This document shows positions 33,130 through 42,060 of a stretch of DNA of 64,000 bases, piece by piece. The notes beneath the pieces were generated by a model. The model was not told the origin of the DNA. It did no database searches and was given only the letters and a program-made list of their open reading frames with translations. The position numbers and the translations under genes were made by a program. Each line of letters begins with the position of its first letter. Within the stretch, counting starts at the first letter, position 1. The DNA comes from Pandoraea captiosa (GTDB lineage: Bacteria; Pseudomonadota; Gammaproteobacteria; Burkholderiales; Burkholderiaceae): assembly GCF_902459775.1 (NCBI RefSeq), contig NZ_CABPSQ010000002.1, positions 1,054,001-1,118,000 on the forward strand, in the 5' to 3' direction.

Positions 33130-35283
33130 ATGCATCATCCATGCTCGACGGCCCTCGACAGGGCCCCGGCAGGGCGTTGTTTCGCCCTTGGCAAAGCCGC
33201 GCTCACCGTTGTCTCGCTGTTCGGCAGCGCCGTCACGTTCGCCGACGACACCCACCTGCCGCTGGTCAACGTCAATGCGCAACACGCGCGCGACGATGCG
33301 CCACTCTCCACGCCGACGACCACCGGATCCCGTCTGAACCTGTCCAGTCTCGACACGCCCGCGAGCGTCGAGACGCTGACCGCCCGGCAGATCGAAGCGC
33401 GCGGCGATCAGAGCGTGAACGACGCTGTGACGCGCACCACCGGCTTGACCAGCACGGCCACGCCGGGCAATGGCGGCACCGCGCTCGCCGTACGCGGCTT
33501 CGCCGGTCAGGAATCGGTGATGACGCTCTACGACGGTACGCGCCTTTATCCCGGCGCGGGCACCATGACGTTTCCCTTCGACACCTGGCAAGTCGAGCGC
33601 ATCGATGTCCTGCGCGGACCGGCGTCGGTGCTGTACGGTGAGGGCGCAATCGGTGGGGTGGTGAATGTCGTGCCGAAGCGGCCGCAGCGCGAGTCCGCGA
33701 CCACGATTCAGGCGGGCTTCGGCACCGACGGCCAGAAGCGCTTTGCGCTCGACACGACCGGCGCACTCGGCCCGATGCTGTCGTACCGCTTCTACGTGAG
33801 CGACAACCGCAGTAACGGATGGGTCGAGCGCGGCGACGCCCATACGACATCCGTCGGCGGCGCGGTGAAACTCGACGTGTCGCCGAAACTATCGTTCACG
33901 CTCGACTACGATTACGCACGTCAGATGCCCTCGACGTATTTCGGTGTGCCGCTCAACAACGGCACGATCGATACGTCCCTGCGTTACCGGAACTTCAACG
34001 TGGGCGACGCACTGATCGCCTACTTCGATCAGTCGACGCGATTGACCGGCGTCTACCGGGCCGCCGACGGCATCACGATCCGCGATCAGTTGTACTACCT
34101 GAACACCAACCGGCATTGGCGTAACAGCGAATCGTACGAGATGGACCCGTCCACGCGTCGGGTCACGCGCAGCGACTACATCGAGATCCTTCAGCACGAG
34201 CATCAGGTCGGCAACCGGCTCGATGCTACCGTCGAGCGCACCATCGCGGGCCACGCGAACCGCTTCGTCGTCGGCGTCGAGGCCAATCAGATCTCGTTCC
34301 AGCGAGACAGCAACACACCGTTTGGCGGCACGTCGGCCGTCAATGCGGATGCTTTCGACCCGGGCGTGTTCGCCAGCCCCGATCCGACCTTGCCCGAATT
34401 CCGCACGCTGACACGTCAGGTGGCGTTGTTCGCCGAAGACCGTTTCGGCATCACGCCGCGCCTGTCGGCGGTGGGCGGCGTGCGTTACGACTATCTCGAC
34501 TATTCGCGTCGGCAACTGGCCACAGGATCCGAGTTCGGCAAGACGTTCTCGAACGTCGGCTGGCGTCTTGGCCTCGTGTATCAGCTCAGTCCCTCGGCGT
34601 CGGTCTACGGTCAGTACACGCGCGGCGCGGACAGCATCGGTTCGCTGGTCACGCTGTCGCAATCGCAGACCCGGTTCGATCTCGCGACCGGCGAGCAGTG
34701 GGAGGCGGGTCTCAAGCAGGAACTGCCCGACGCTCGGGGCTTCTGGACGCTCGCCGTCTACCAGATCGTGAAGCGCCATCTGCTCACGACCGATCCGCTG
34801 CATCCGACGCTGACGCAGCAGGTCGGCCAGCAATCGTCTCGCGGCGTCGAGGTGTCCGGCGCGCTGACGCTGGGCTACGGCTTGTCCGTCGAGGCGAACG
34901 CGTCGCTCTTGCGCGCCCGTTACGATAATTTCGACGAAAGCGTGAATGGGATGGTGGTGTCGCGCAACGGCAACGTGCCGAACAACATTCCGCAGCAGAC
35001 CGCGAACGTGTGGCTGACCTACACGCCAATGCGCGACGTGGTGATCGGCACGGGATTGCGTTACGTCGGGCGTCGCTACAGCGACAACGCGAACACGGCG
35101 CCGATACCGTCGTACACGGTATTCGACGCCTCGGCGTCGTGGCAGGCGACGCGACGCATCAATCTCACGCTCTACCTGCGCAACCTTGGCAATCGCGCGT
35201 ATGCGGTGACGTCGGAATCGCCGACCGAGTGGCTGCTTGGCCCGTCGCGCTCGGCGCAGGTCGTGGCGACGATGAAGTTCTGA
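33130..35283 (+). CDS. TonB-dependent outer-membrane receptor, likely corrinoid uptake
   Basis: 717 residues. A signal peptide (ending near TFADD) is followed by a possible TonB box (LPLVNVNA), a plug domain about 65-170 with GGTALAVRGFAGQESVMTLYDGTRLY-type and VERIDVLRGPASVLYGEGAIGGVVN motifs, and a 22-strand barrel ending in the terminal Phe of VVATMKF. The ATG at 33130 after AGGAGACCC is used; the longer frame runs through the riboswitch. Sequence style is closer to siderophore receptors than to short BtuB, but control by a cobalamin riboswitch and the following ABC genes make B12 or another corrinoid the likely ligand. It is the first gene of a four-gene operon, 13 bp before the ATPase gene. 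Confidence 0.88.
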   Translation: MHHPCSTALDRAPAGRCFALGKAALTVVSLFGSAVTFADDTHLPLVNVNAQHARDDAPLSTPTTTGSRLNLSSLDTPASVETLTARQIEARGDQSVNDAVTRTTGLTSTATPGNGGTALAVRGFAGQESVMTLYDGTRLYPGAGTMTFPFDTWQVERIDVLRGPASVLYGEGAIGGVVNVVPKRPQRESATTIQAGFGTDGQKRFALDTTGALGPMLSYRFYVSDNRSNGWVERGDAHTTSVGGAVKLDVSPKLSFTLDYDYARQMPSTYFGVPLNNGTIDTSLRYRNFNVGDALIAYFDQSTRLTGVYRAADGITIRDQLYYLNTNRHWRNSESYEMDPSTRRVTRSDYIEILQHEHQVGNRLDATVERTIAGHANRFVVGVEANQISFQRDSNTPFGGTSAVNADAFDPGVFASPDPTLPEFRTLTRQVALFAEDRFGITPRLSAVGGVRYDYLDYSRRQLATGSEFGKTFSNVGWRLGLVYQLSPSASVYGQYTRGADSIGSLVTLSQSQTRFDLATGEQWEAGLKQELPDARGFWTLAVYQIVKRHLLTTDPLHPTLTQQVGQQSSRGVEVSGALTLGYGLSVEANASLLRARYDNFDESVNGMVVSRNGNVPNNIPQQTANVWLTYTPMRDVVIGTGLRYVGRRYSDNANTAPIPSYTVFDASASWQATRRINLTLYLRNLGNRAYAVTSESPTEWLLGPSRSAQVVATMKF

Positions 35284-35296
35284 GGCCCGTCCAAAG

Positions 35297-36088
35297 ATGC
35301 TCCGCGCACTCGACATTGCCAGCCTGAGCTGGTCGCCCGCCGATCTGGCTGGCCCAAAGGCGTCGCCGCTACTTCAGTCGATCTCGCTCGACGTCTCGCG
35401 CGGAGAGTTCGTCGGCCTGATCGGCCCGAACGGCAGCGGCAAGACGAGCCTGCTGCGCTGCGCATTCCGTTACGCAAAGCCGCAGGCGGGCACGGTCACG
35501 CTCGACGGCACCGACGTTTGGCGCGCGTCGCCGCGTTGGTCGGCGCAGCACATCGCCGTGCTCTTGCAGGAGTTGCCGGACGACTTCGGCCTGAGCGTCG
35601 AACAGGTCGTCTGGATGGGCAGAGCGCCGCACAAGCGCCTGCTCGACGTCGATACGCCCGATGATGCGCGCGTCGTCGAGCAAGCGCTGCGCGACGTCGA
35701 CATGACGAACGCCCGCGCGCGTGCGTTCGCCACGCTCTCGGGCGGCGAGAAGCAGCGAGTGCTGCTCGCGCGTGCGCTCGCGCAACAACCGGACGTGCTG
35801 ATGCTCGACGAGCCGACCAGCTTTCTCGATCTGCATCATCAGATCGAATTCATGCGGCTGATCCGTTCGTTGCAAGTGACGACGCTCGCGACCCTTCACG
35901 ATCTCAATCTTGCTGCCGCTTACTGCGACCGTCTGTATGTGCTGGCGAACGGCGAGATCGTGGCGCATGGCGCGCCGGCCGAGGTGCTGACGGTCGAGCG
36001 GCTCGCGCAGGCGTTTCACGTCGAAGCGCTGGTCGATGCGCATCCCGTCACCGGCCGTCCCCGAATCACACTCGTGCATCCGATATGA
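35297..36088 (+). CDS. ABC transporter ATP-binding protein, BtuD/FecE-like
   Basis: 263-residue cytoplasmic ATPase of a B12/iron-chelate importer. Walker A is LIGPNGSGKTSLLR near 43, the Q-loop VLLQELPDDFGLS near 86, the signature TLSGGEKQRVLLARALAQ near 147, Walker B VLMLDEPTSFLDLHHQ near 168 and the H-loop LATLHDLNLAAAYCD near 196. It begins 13 bp after the receptor and ends in an ATGA overlap with the binding-protein gene. It would energise the FecCD-type permease two genes downstream. Confidence 0.9.
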   Translation: MLRALDIASLSWSPADLAGPKASPLLQSISLDVSRGEFVGLIGPNGSGKTSLLRCAFRYAKPQAGTVTLDGTDVWRASPRWSAQHIAVLLQELPDDFGLSVEQVVWMGRAPHKRLLDVDTPDDARVVEQALRDVDMTNARARAFATLSGGEKQRVLLARALAQQPDVLMLDEPTSFLDLHHQIEFMRLIRSLQVTTLATLHDLNLAAAYCDRLYVLANGEIVAHGAPAEVLTVERLAQAFHVEALVDAHPVTGRPRITLVHPI

Positions 36089-37098
36089 AACGCTATGTTC
36101 TGATGGGATCGATGGCCCTGACCTCGATGCTTTTCTCGATGTTGTTCTCGGTGCTGTTCCCGACGGTCGTGCGCGCCGATGTGCGCTATCCCGTCACCGT
36201 GCAAAGCTGCAACCGCGCGGTGACGTTCGAGCGCGCGCCGCAGCGCGCGGTCAGCAACGACGTCAATCTGACGGAAATGATGCTCGCGCTCGGTTTGAAA
36301 TCGCGCATGGTCGGCTTTACCGGCATCAGTGGATGGAAGACCGGCAATGCCACACTGCGTCGGCAACTCGCCGGGCTGCCCGAACTCGCGCAGCGGTATC
36401 CGTCGATGGAGGTGCTGGTGCAGGCGGGGGCCGACTTTTACTTCGCGGGCTGGAACTACGGCATGCATGTCGGAGGCCCGGTCACGCCCGCGATGCTCGA
36501 GCCGATGGGCATCCGCACCTATGAGCTGAGCGAATCGTGCGGCCATGTGATGCCACGTGGTGCGGCGTCGTTTGACGACGTCTACAACGATCTGCGCAAT
36601 CTTGGACGCATCTTCGACGTGGAACGCGCGGCCGACACGATCATCGACGGCATGCGGTCACAGCTTGAGACGCTGAAACATCGGGTGAGCCGGGTGAGCC
36701 GGGTGAGCGTAAAGACGGCACCGGTGCGCACCTTCGTCTACGACAGCGGCGAGGAGAGTCCCTTTACTGCCGGACGTCTTGCGATGCCCACGGCATTGAT
36801 CGAAGCCGCCGGCGGGCGCAATGTGATGGACGATGTGGCGCAAAGCTGGACGCGTGTGAGCTGGGAGACCGTGGTGGCGCGCAACCCGCAGGCGATCGTC
36901 GTCGTCGATTACGGCGCCGTCACGGCGGCGCAGAAGATTGCGTTCCTGCTCGATCAGCCGGCATTGCGGGAGGTCGAGGCGGTGCGCGCGCGCCGCTTCA
37001 TCGTGGTGCCTTACGACGAAGCGACCCCAGGCATTCGCAACGTGCAGGCGGTGCAGAGGATTGCGCGCGGCCTGTATCCGAAGGCGTTCGCCCAATGA
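36085..37098 (+). CDS. Periplasmic corrinoid/iron-chelate binding protein
   Basis: 337 residues, helical-backbone cluster A-III binding protein (BtuF/FepB group). An N-terminal signal peptide with a repeated LFSMLFSVLFP core ends near VRAD. Domain 1 starts RAVTFERAPQRAVSNDVNLTEMMLALG and domain 2 follows the backbone helix near 170-205. The backbone region contains three copies of a 9-bp repeat (36682-36708) giving RVS-RVS-RVS. Start and stop overlap both neighbours by ATGA. Riboswitch control suggests a corrinoid ligand; iron chelates are the alternative. Confidence 0.86.
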   Translation: MKRYVLMGSMALTSMLFSMLFSVLFPTVVRADVRYPVTVQSCNRAVTFERAPQRAVSNDVNLTEMMLALGLKSRMVGFTGISGWKTGNATLRRQLAGLPELAQRYPSMEVLVQAGADFYFAGWNYGMHVGGPVTPAMLEPMGIRTYELSESCGHVMPRGAASFDDVYNDLRNLGRIFDVERAADTIIDGMRSQLETLKHRVSRVSRVSVKTAPVRTFVYDSGEESPFTAGRLAMPTALIEAAGGRNVMDDVAQSWTRVSWETVVARNPQAIVVVDYGAVTAAQKIAFLLDQPALREVEAVRARRFIVVPYDEATPGIRNVQAVQRIARGLYPKAFAQ

Positions 37099-38138
37099 GG
37101 GCCGTGCAGGCACGTCGGTATATGACGATGGGCGCACTGGCGCTCGCACTGATCGTGTCGATCGTGCTCGCGACCGGTTTCGGCCCGACGGCCATTGCGC
37201 CGTCGTTGACGTTGCGCATCGTGCTCGCGCATTTGACGTGCGTGGGGCAGTGCGCCGGACAAAGCATGGTCGCGCACGACTGGACGGCATCGCAGGATGC
37301 CGTGGTGTGGCTCATTCGCTTGCCGCGCGTGTTGCTCGCGGCGATCGTGGGGGCGTCGCTCGCGATGGTCGGTGTGGCGTTGCAGGCCGTGACGGCCAAT
37401 CGGCTCGCCGATCCGCATCTGCTCGGTGTGAGCGCGGGGGCGACGTTCGGTGCGGTGCTCGCGACGCTCTTTCTCGGTGCGGTCTTCGGGCCGTTCACGG
37501 TGTCGCTGCTCGCCTTCGCCGGGGCAGCGTTCGCAACGCTCGCGGTGATCGTGCTCGCGCACCGGCAGGGGCGCCTCGAACGGGACCGGCTGTTGCTCGC
37601 CGGCGTCGCCGTGTCGTTCGTGATGCTCGCTGCGGCCAACCTGTTGCTGTATCTCGGCGATCAGCGCGCGGCGTCGTCCGTGTTGTTCTGGACCCTCGGC
37701 GGTCTCGGCCTCGCGCGCTGGGACATCCTCGCCATGCCGGCGACGATTGCCCTGATCGGCGGCATTGTGCTGATTGGCCGACGCCGCGAACTGAACGCGT
37801 TGATGACGGGCGATCTCGCCGCGGTGACGCTGGGCGTGAACGTGCCGCGCGTTCGAGGGGAAGTGTTTCTCATGGGCGCGCTGGTGACCGGGGCGATGGT
37901 GGCGGTGAGCGGCGCCATCGGGTTCGTCGGCCTCGTTACGCCGCATGCCTGCCGCCGGATCGTGGGGGCCGAACACGGACGTCTGCTGCCGGTCTGCGCG
38001 TTGCTCGGTGCCGTGCTGCTGATCTGGGCCGACGTGCTCGCCCGCACGATGATCGCGCCGGAAGACCTGCCTGTGGGCGTGGTGACGGCACTCGTGGGGG
38101 GCGGCGGCTTCGTGGCGTTGTTGCGGGTTCGGACGTGA
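37095..38138 (+). CDS. FecCD/BtuC-type ABC permease
   Basis: 347 residues, integral inner-membrane subunit with about nine to ten helices. Family hallmarks are WLIRLPRVLLAAIVGASLAMVGVALQAVTANRLADPHLLGVSAGA near 75-119 and GAIGFVGLVTPHACRRIVGAEHGRLLPVCALLGA near 275-308. The second of these contacts the ATPase. It closes the operon: its ATG overlaps the previous stop (ATGA) and no further same-strand gene follows. Two such chains with two ATPases and one binding protein would form the importer. Confidence 0.9.
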   Translation: MRAVQARRYMTMGALALALIVSIVLATGFGPTAIAPSLTLRIVLAHLTCVGQCAGQSMVAHDWTASQDAVVWLIRLPRVLLAAIVGASLAMVGVALQAVTANRLADPHLLGVSAGATFGAVLATLFLGAVFGPFTVSLLAFAGAAFATLAVIVLAHRQGRLERDRLLLAGVAVSFVMLAAANLLLYLGDQRAASSVLFWTLGGLGLARWDILAMPATIALIGGIVLIGRRRELNALMTGDLAAVTLGVNVPRVRGEVFLMGALVTGAMVAVSGAIGFVGLVTPHACRRIVGAEHGRLLPVCALLGAVLLIWADVLARTMIAPEDLPVGVVTALVGGGGFVALLRVRT

Positions 38139-38254
38139 TGTCCGGAGTGAGGTCGAAAGTGCGCAGGCATGCATTCCTTGACCCGTCGGCGGCACTGGCG
38201 GATCGAGGCCGCAATGCGCAGTGGTTTCGTCGCCCGCAAGCGATGTGCGCAATC

Positions 38255-38293
38255 GACCTCACCTCGCGACCTCACCTCGCGACCTCACCTCGC
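38255..38293. repeat. 13-bp tandem repeat, three copies
   Basis: GACCTCACCTCGC occurs three times in perfect tandem at 38255-38267, 38268-38280 and 38281-38293. It lies between the convergent ends of the permease gene and the SDR gene, a 162-bp non-coding gap with no clear terminator. The copy number may vary between strains. Confidence 0.9.
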
Positions 38294-38300
38294 GTTCGCC

Positions 38301-39065
38301 TCAAATCTGTTGTTGACCGCCGTCGACGAACAGTTCGGCGCCGTTCACGAAGCTGGCATCGTCGGAGGCAAGGAACAGGGCCGCGTTGGCGATTTCGGTC
38401 GGCTCGCCCAGACGCCCCAGTGGAATCTGTGCGGCGAGGTAGTCGGCGAGGCCCTGACGTTGTGCGGCGTCGTTGCCGGCCAGATCGAGGAGGCCGGGCG
38501 TGCGGGTCGCGCCGGGGCTGATCGTGTTCACGCGGATGCGACGCGGCTTGAGGTCGAGAATCCAGCTACGGGCGAAGGCGCGCACCGCGGCTTTCGACGC
38601 GGAGTACACGCTGAACGCTGCGGTACCCGAGCTACCGGCCGTCGAACCGGTGAGGATGACCGATGCGCCGTCGGCCAGCAGCGGCAGCGCCTTCTGTACC
38701 GTGAACAGCACGGCTTTCACGTTGCGATCGAACGTGTCGTCGAAGTGGGCTTCGGTGATCTCGCCAAGCGGGAGCATGGAACCGCCGCCGGCGTTGGCGA
38801 ATAGCACGTCGAGTCGGCCATGGGCTTCGCCGATTCGGGCGTAAAGGGCGTCGAGTTCATCCAGCTTCGTCGAATCGACGCGCAATCCGGTCGCCTCGCC
38901 GCCGGCCTCGCGGATCGAGGCGACCGCAGCATCGAGTTCCACCTGGCGGCGACCCGTCAGATAGACGTGCGCGCCTTCGGCGGCGAAGCGTTGTGCGGTG
39001 GCCAGACCGATGCCGCTGGTGGCGCCGGTCACGAGTGCAATCTTGTTGTCGAGTTTGCGTGCCAT
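38301..39065 (-). CDS. Classical short-chain dehydrogenase/reductase
   Basis: 254 residues, cytosolic NAD(P)-dependent oxidoreductase. Cofactor motif GATSGIG is at 14-20, the structural NAG motif is in LFANAGGG near 89, catalytic Ser is in [11 protein letters not shown] near 140, Tyr and Lys are in YSASK near 153, and PG is in [12 protein letters not shown]. The Arg-rich [13 protein letters not shown] suggests NADPH preference. The ATG at 39063-39065 follows AAGGAGCAACACC. It is divergent from a LysR gene that probably regulates it. Substrate unknown. Confidence 0.9.
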   Translation of the reverse strand: MARKLDNKIALVTGATSGIGLATAQRFAAEGAHVYLTGRRQVELDAAVASIREAGGEATGLRVDSTKLDELDALYARIGEAHGRLDVLFANAGGGSMLPLGEITEAHFDDTFDRNVKAVLFTVQKALPLLADGASVILTGSTAGSSGTAAFSVYSASKAAVRAFARSWILDLKPRRIRVNTISPGATRTPGLLDLAGNDAAQRQGLADYLAAQIPLGRLGEPTEIANAALFLASDDASFVNGAELFVDGGQQQI

Positions 39066-39185
39066 GGTGTTGCTCCTTCATTCGGTTGAGTCGTTCGGTC
39101 ACGCCGGGTGTCGGCGTTCGTGGCGATGTGGTGTGCTGCGATGTGATGAGAATATCGACCGGTCGAAGTTCTCGAAATAGAATTA

Positions 39186-39207
39186 ATTGCAAACAATCAT
39201 TGCAAAT
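39186..39207. promoter_or_regulatory. Candidate LysR operator in the SDR/LysR gap
   Basis: ATTGCAAACAATCATTGCAAAT contains two TTGCAA palindromes 14 bases apart (39187-39192 and 39200-39205). The element lies 19 bp before the LysR start codon and 121 bp before the SDR start. The arrangement suits a LysR-type autoregulatory site serving both directions. The flanking bases are unusually A+T-rich for this window. Confidence 0.45.
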
Positions 39208-39225
39208 TTGAAATGACGAGCGACC

Positions 39226-40143
39226 ATGTCGAAGCTGCCTGATTTCGAAGGACTCGCGATGTTTGCCAAGGTCGCGGAAGAGGGCTCATTCGCGGCTGCG
39301 GCGCGCGAGATGGGGGTATCGGTTGCGACCGTGTCGCGCGGCGTTGCGCGTCTGGAGGACCGATTGGGCGCACGGTTGTTCAACCGTACGTCGCGCCAGC
39401 TCGCGCTGACCGAGTTCGGCAGAACGTTGTGTGAAAAGGCGGGCGAGATCTACCGGCAGGCCGAGGCGGCCGAGGGTGCTGCGCGCGAGATGTCGTTGCA
39501 GCCACGTGGTCTCGTGCGACTGGCCGTGCCGATGTCGTTCGGGCTGCGCTGGGTCGCGCCGTTGATGCCCGAGTTCTTTCGTCGCTATCCGGACGTACAG
39601 GTCGATCTGCATCTGGCCGATTCGACCGTCGATCTGGTCGCGGATGGATTCGACGCGGCGCTGCGCATTGCGGCGCTGCCCGATTCGTCGCTGGTGGCCC
39701 GGCGTTTATGCGCGGTCACGCAATATGTCGTGGCCTCGCCCGCGTATCTGGCGCGTGAGGGACGACCCACGCATCCGCATGCGTTGGTGAACCGCCCCTG
39801 CCTGTCTTACGCGTATCGCGCGCACAGCGATGTGTGGCGCTTTACGAACGATGCGGGCGACGAAGTGCCGGTGACCCCGACCGGTCCGTTGCGTGTGACC
39901 AATTCGGACGCGTTGCTGCCGATGCTGCTCGAAGGGGCCGCGATCGCCGAGCTGCCCGAGTTCATCGCTGCCGAATATCTGAGCGACGGGCGGCTGGAGG
40001 CGATCCTCACGGACTGGTCGCTAACGAAAGGCGGGTTGTATTTCGTGACGCCATCGGCAAGGGCAAGGCCGGCAAAAGTGAGCGCGCTATCGGACTTCTT
40101 TGCCGAGCACCTGAGCGAGGCGAGCTGGCGCTGGCCGAAGTGA
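39226..40143 (+). CDS. LysR-family transcriptional regulator
   Basis: 305 residues. The winged helix domain at 5-64 includes GSFAAAAREMGVSVATVSRGVARLE and the linker TSRQLALTEFGR. The effector domain from about 93 has GLVRLAVPMSFGLRWVAPLMPEFFRRYPDVQVDL (landmark region about 95-128). It resembles the DsdC/CrgA-like subgroup with a short C-terminus. It is divergent from the SDR gene. Its 3' end is 46 bp from the convergent DUF1254 gene. Confidence 0.87.
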   Translation: MSKLPDFEGLAMFAKVAEEGSFAAAAREMGVSVATVSRGVARLEDRLGARLFNRTSRQLALTEFGRTLCEKAGEIYRQAEAAEGAAREMSLQPRGLVRLAVPMSFGLRWVAPLMPEFFRRYPDVQVDLHLADSTVDLVADGFDAALRIAALPDSSLVARRLCAVTQYVVASPAYLAREGRPTHPHALVNRPCLSYAYRAHSDVWRFTNDAGDEVPVTPTGPLRVTNSDALLPMLLEGAAIAELPEFIAAEYLSDGRLEAILTDWSLTKGGLYFVTPSARARPAKVSALSDFFAEHLSEASWRWPK

Positions 40144-40189
40144 TCGCTGTGCGTCGTCCGATTGGGGCGTTGCACAGCAATGATGTGAC

Positions 40190-41740
40190 TCAGACCCTAT
40201 TGATGCGCGGTGGCTTCCACGAGCCGTCGAGGATCGGCAGTTTGCCCCAGTATGCGCGGATGTAAAGCGAGAATTTCCCGCTGGGGGCGGGGAGCCAATT
40301 CGATTCCTTTTCAGCGCCCGGCGACTTTGCTCCCGCGTATAGCGTGAGTGAACCGTCCTGATTTCGTTTGAGAGTGGTGTTCTTGGTGCCGAGCGAATAT
40401 CGCTTCAGATCGTTCGGATGGAACAAGTGCTTGTCGTTGTACAAGGTGAGTGACCAGAAGCCATTGACTGGCGGTTCTTCACCCTTTGCGAAAACGATCT
40501 CGTAGTGGCTGTCGCCGGTCAGTGGCGCGCCCGCCGCATCGACATCGGTATAGACATATTGCGTTTCGTCCGGGCGATTGTCGAACATGTTCGATTTTGA
40601 CGTGCCGGTGCGATCGAAGTAGTCGAAGCCGGTTTGTGCGTTATTCGTGGAGCGGTTCCAGCCATTGCCGGCAGGCACCCCGTTATGTCGCCATTGGAAA
40701 AACGGATCGATGGCATCGCGCTCGGTCTCGACGGCCGCCTGCACGATCGCTTTCTTGATGTCGGGGTTGCGTCCCGCGACTTCCATCAGTGAACGGAATT
40801 GGGCATAGAGCGCCTCCTCGCCGGGCAGCGGCGGTACGGAGTTCAGCACTTCACCGAACTGGTCGAAGAACTTTTCCGGGATGACCCATTTTGTCTCGCC
40901 CGCGTCGGCGGATTTGTCATTCGCCTGACCCGGTGGCGTTATCGTGCGGGCGTCGCGCCACACAATCGTCTTCATTTTTCCGTCGAATTGCGTCAGCGGA
41001 TAGGCCACGACCTGATCAATTACCGGTTGGATCGCCTTGCGGTCCTCCTCCGTATCGTTCATGAACACGCGGGGAATAGCGTTGGCGAGTGCCGTCGATG
41101 CACGAACGACTTCCGTAATGCCGGCGGGTTTGCGGCCTTTCCAGTTGGGGCCGACGAGCAGATAGAAACCGGGGCGCGTCCGATACGGCTTACCAAGTCG
41201 TCCGAACTGGTTCGTGCGTGCATCGTATAGCGCATAGACCCAGAAGCGAGTGCCGAATTCGGGAACCTGCATCACCACTGGCTCTTCGTCGAGCGAGAAG
41301 AAGCCCAGACCGTAGACAACGTCCTGATTGGGGCAGGTCACGAACGTCTGCGATGGCGCTATGTAGTCGTGAAGCATGGCGATCTGGCCACGGGGCGCGG
41401 CGGGCAGTACACCGTTAAGCAACCCCGGATAAGGCGCCTGCGTGATGCCGGCATTGCGGTTGAGCATATTGACCATCGGCCAGCCCCATACGTAAGCCAT
41501 TCGCGCGATGGCCTGGGCGTATCCGGCGTGCATGTCGATACCCTTGGGCGGCAGCGCCTGTGAGGTAGTCGCCGCGCCCGGATTTGCCGCATCTGCCGAT
41601 TTGCCGCCTCCTTGTGTCTTCGTCTCGGCGGCCGCTGTATTGGGCGAACTCACCAATGTTGCTGCATAGGCGGCAGGCAGGAGGCCGCCAGCTGCGCTCA
41701 GGAACCGACGAGTCAGATTCACGTTCTCGTGATCAGCCAT
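40190..41740 (-). CDS. DUF1254/DUF1214 protein with Tat-type signal
   Basis: 516 residues. The N-terminus carries a twin-arginine motif ([11 protein letters not shown]) followed by a hydrophobic stretch, so export of a folded protein by Tat is likely. The DUF1254 domain is about 70-200 ([21 protein letters not shown] near 80, [22 protein letters not shown] near 130). The DUF1214 domain is about 370-505 ([23 protein letters not shown] near 430). The start at 41738-41740 is preceded by GAGGTTGAT; a longer frame to 42034 goes through the hexamer repeat and is not favoured. It is divergent from a second member of the family. No enzymatic role is firmly known to me. Confidence 0.83.
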   Translation of the reverse strand: MADHENVNLTRRFLSAAGGLLPAAYAATLVSSPNTAAAETKTQGGGKSADAANPGAATTSQALPPKGIDMHAGYAQAIARMAYVWGWPMVNMLNRNAGITQAPYPGLLNGVLPAAPRGQIAMLHDYIAPSQTFVTCPNQDVVYGLGFFSLDEEPVVMQVPEFGTRFWVYALYDARTNQFGRLGKPYRTRPGFYLLVGPNWKGRKPAGITEVVRASTALANAIPRVFMNDTEEDRKAIQPVIDQVVAYPLTQFDGKMKTIVWRDARTITPPGQANDKSADAGETKWVIPEKFFDQFGEVLNSVPPLPGEEALYAQFRSLMEVAGRNPDIKKAIVQAAVETERDAIDPFFQWRHNGVPAGNGWNRSTNNAQTGFDYFDRTGTSKSNMFDNRPDETQYVYTDVDAAGAPLTGDSHYEIVFAKGEEPPVNGFWSLTLYNDKHLFHPNDLKRYSLGTKNTTLKRNQDGSLTLYAGAKSPGAEKESNWLPAPSGKFSLYIRAYWGKLPILDGSWKPPRINRV

Positions 41741-41775
41741 ATCAACCTCATGGGGGCATGGTGGAGACATTCGCG

Positions 41776-41799
41776 ATCCGAATCCGAATCCGAATCCGA
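41776..41799. repeat. Hexamer repeat upstream of the DUF1254 gene
   Basis: Four perfect copies of ATCCGA (41776-41781, 41782-41787, 41788-41793, 41794-41799) plus a partial fifth. They lie 36-59 bp before the start of the minus-strand DUF1254 gene, where a change in copy number would alter promoter or leader spacing. If the longer start were used they would encode a GF repeat. Confidence 0.85.
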
Positions 41800-41876
41800 A
41801 TCGTCCGAAATGTCTGGCGCAAGTCGGCAGTGTTCTCGATATACGTGTTGGCATCGATAGGGAGTTAGGGCAGCCG

Positions 41877-41906
41877 GTTTGCCCCTTGGGGCAATGTGGG
41901 GCAAAC
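41877..41906. promoter_or_regulatory. Nested inverted repeats between the divergent DUF1254 genes
   Basis: Outer arms GTTTGCCCC (41877-41885) and GGGGCAAAC (41898-41906) are perfect. An alternative inner pairing, TTGCCCC (41879-41885) with GGGGCAA (41888-41894), is also perfect. Two overlapping GGGGCAA half-sites in the 320-bp control region suggest a regulator-binding site for one or both genes. Apart from this and the hexamer repeat I see nothing in the 41741-42060 gap. Confidence 0.5.
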
Positions 41907-42060
41907 GTCTTTGATTTGCGCTCGGGTACCGGTAGATTGGCAGACGAACGCGATCCGCTGACGACAGTCGTGTCGTCGCCTCCACAGTGCCCCGGATCGT
42001 TGCCGTCAGGACACCTCGAACGACGCGGCGTCAATTGATCAACCTCCCGGAGCCACTTTC

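Noticed and set aside
33889-35316. A 475-codon minus-strand frame
   Set aside because: Shadow of the TonB receptor gene, which has complete plug and barrel features.
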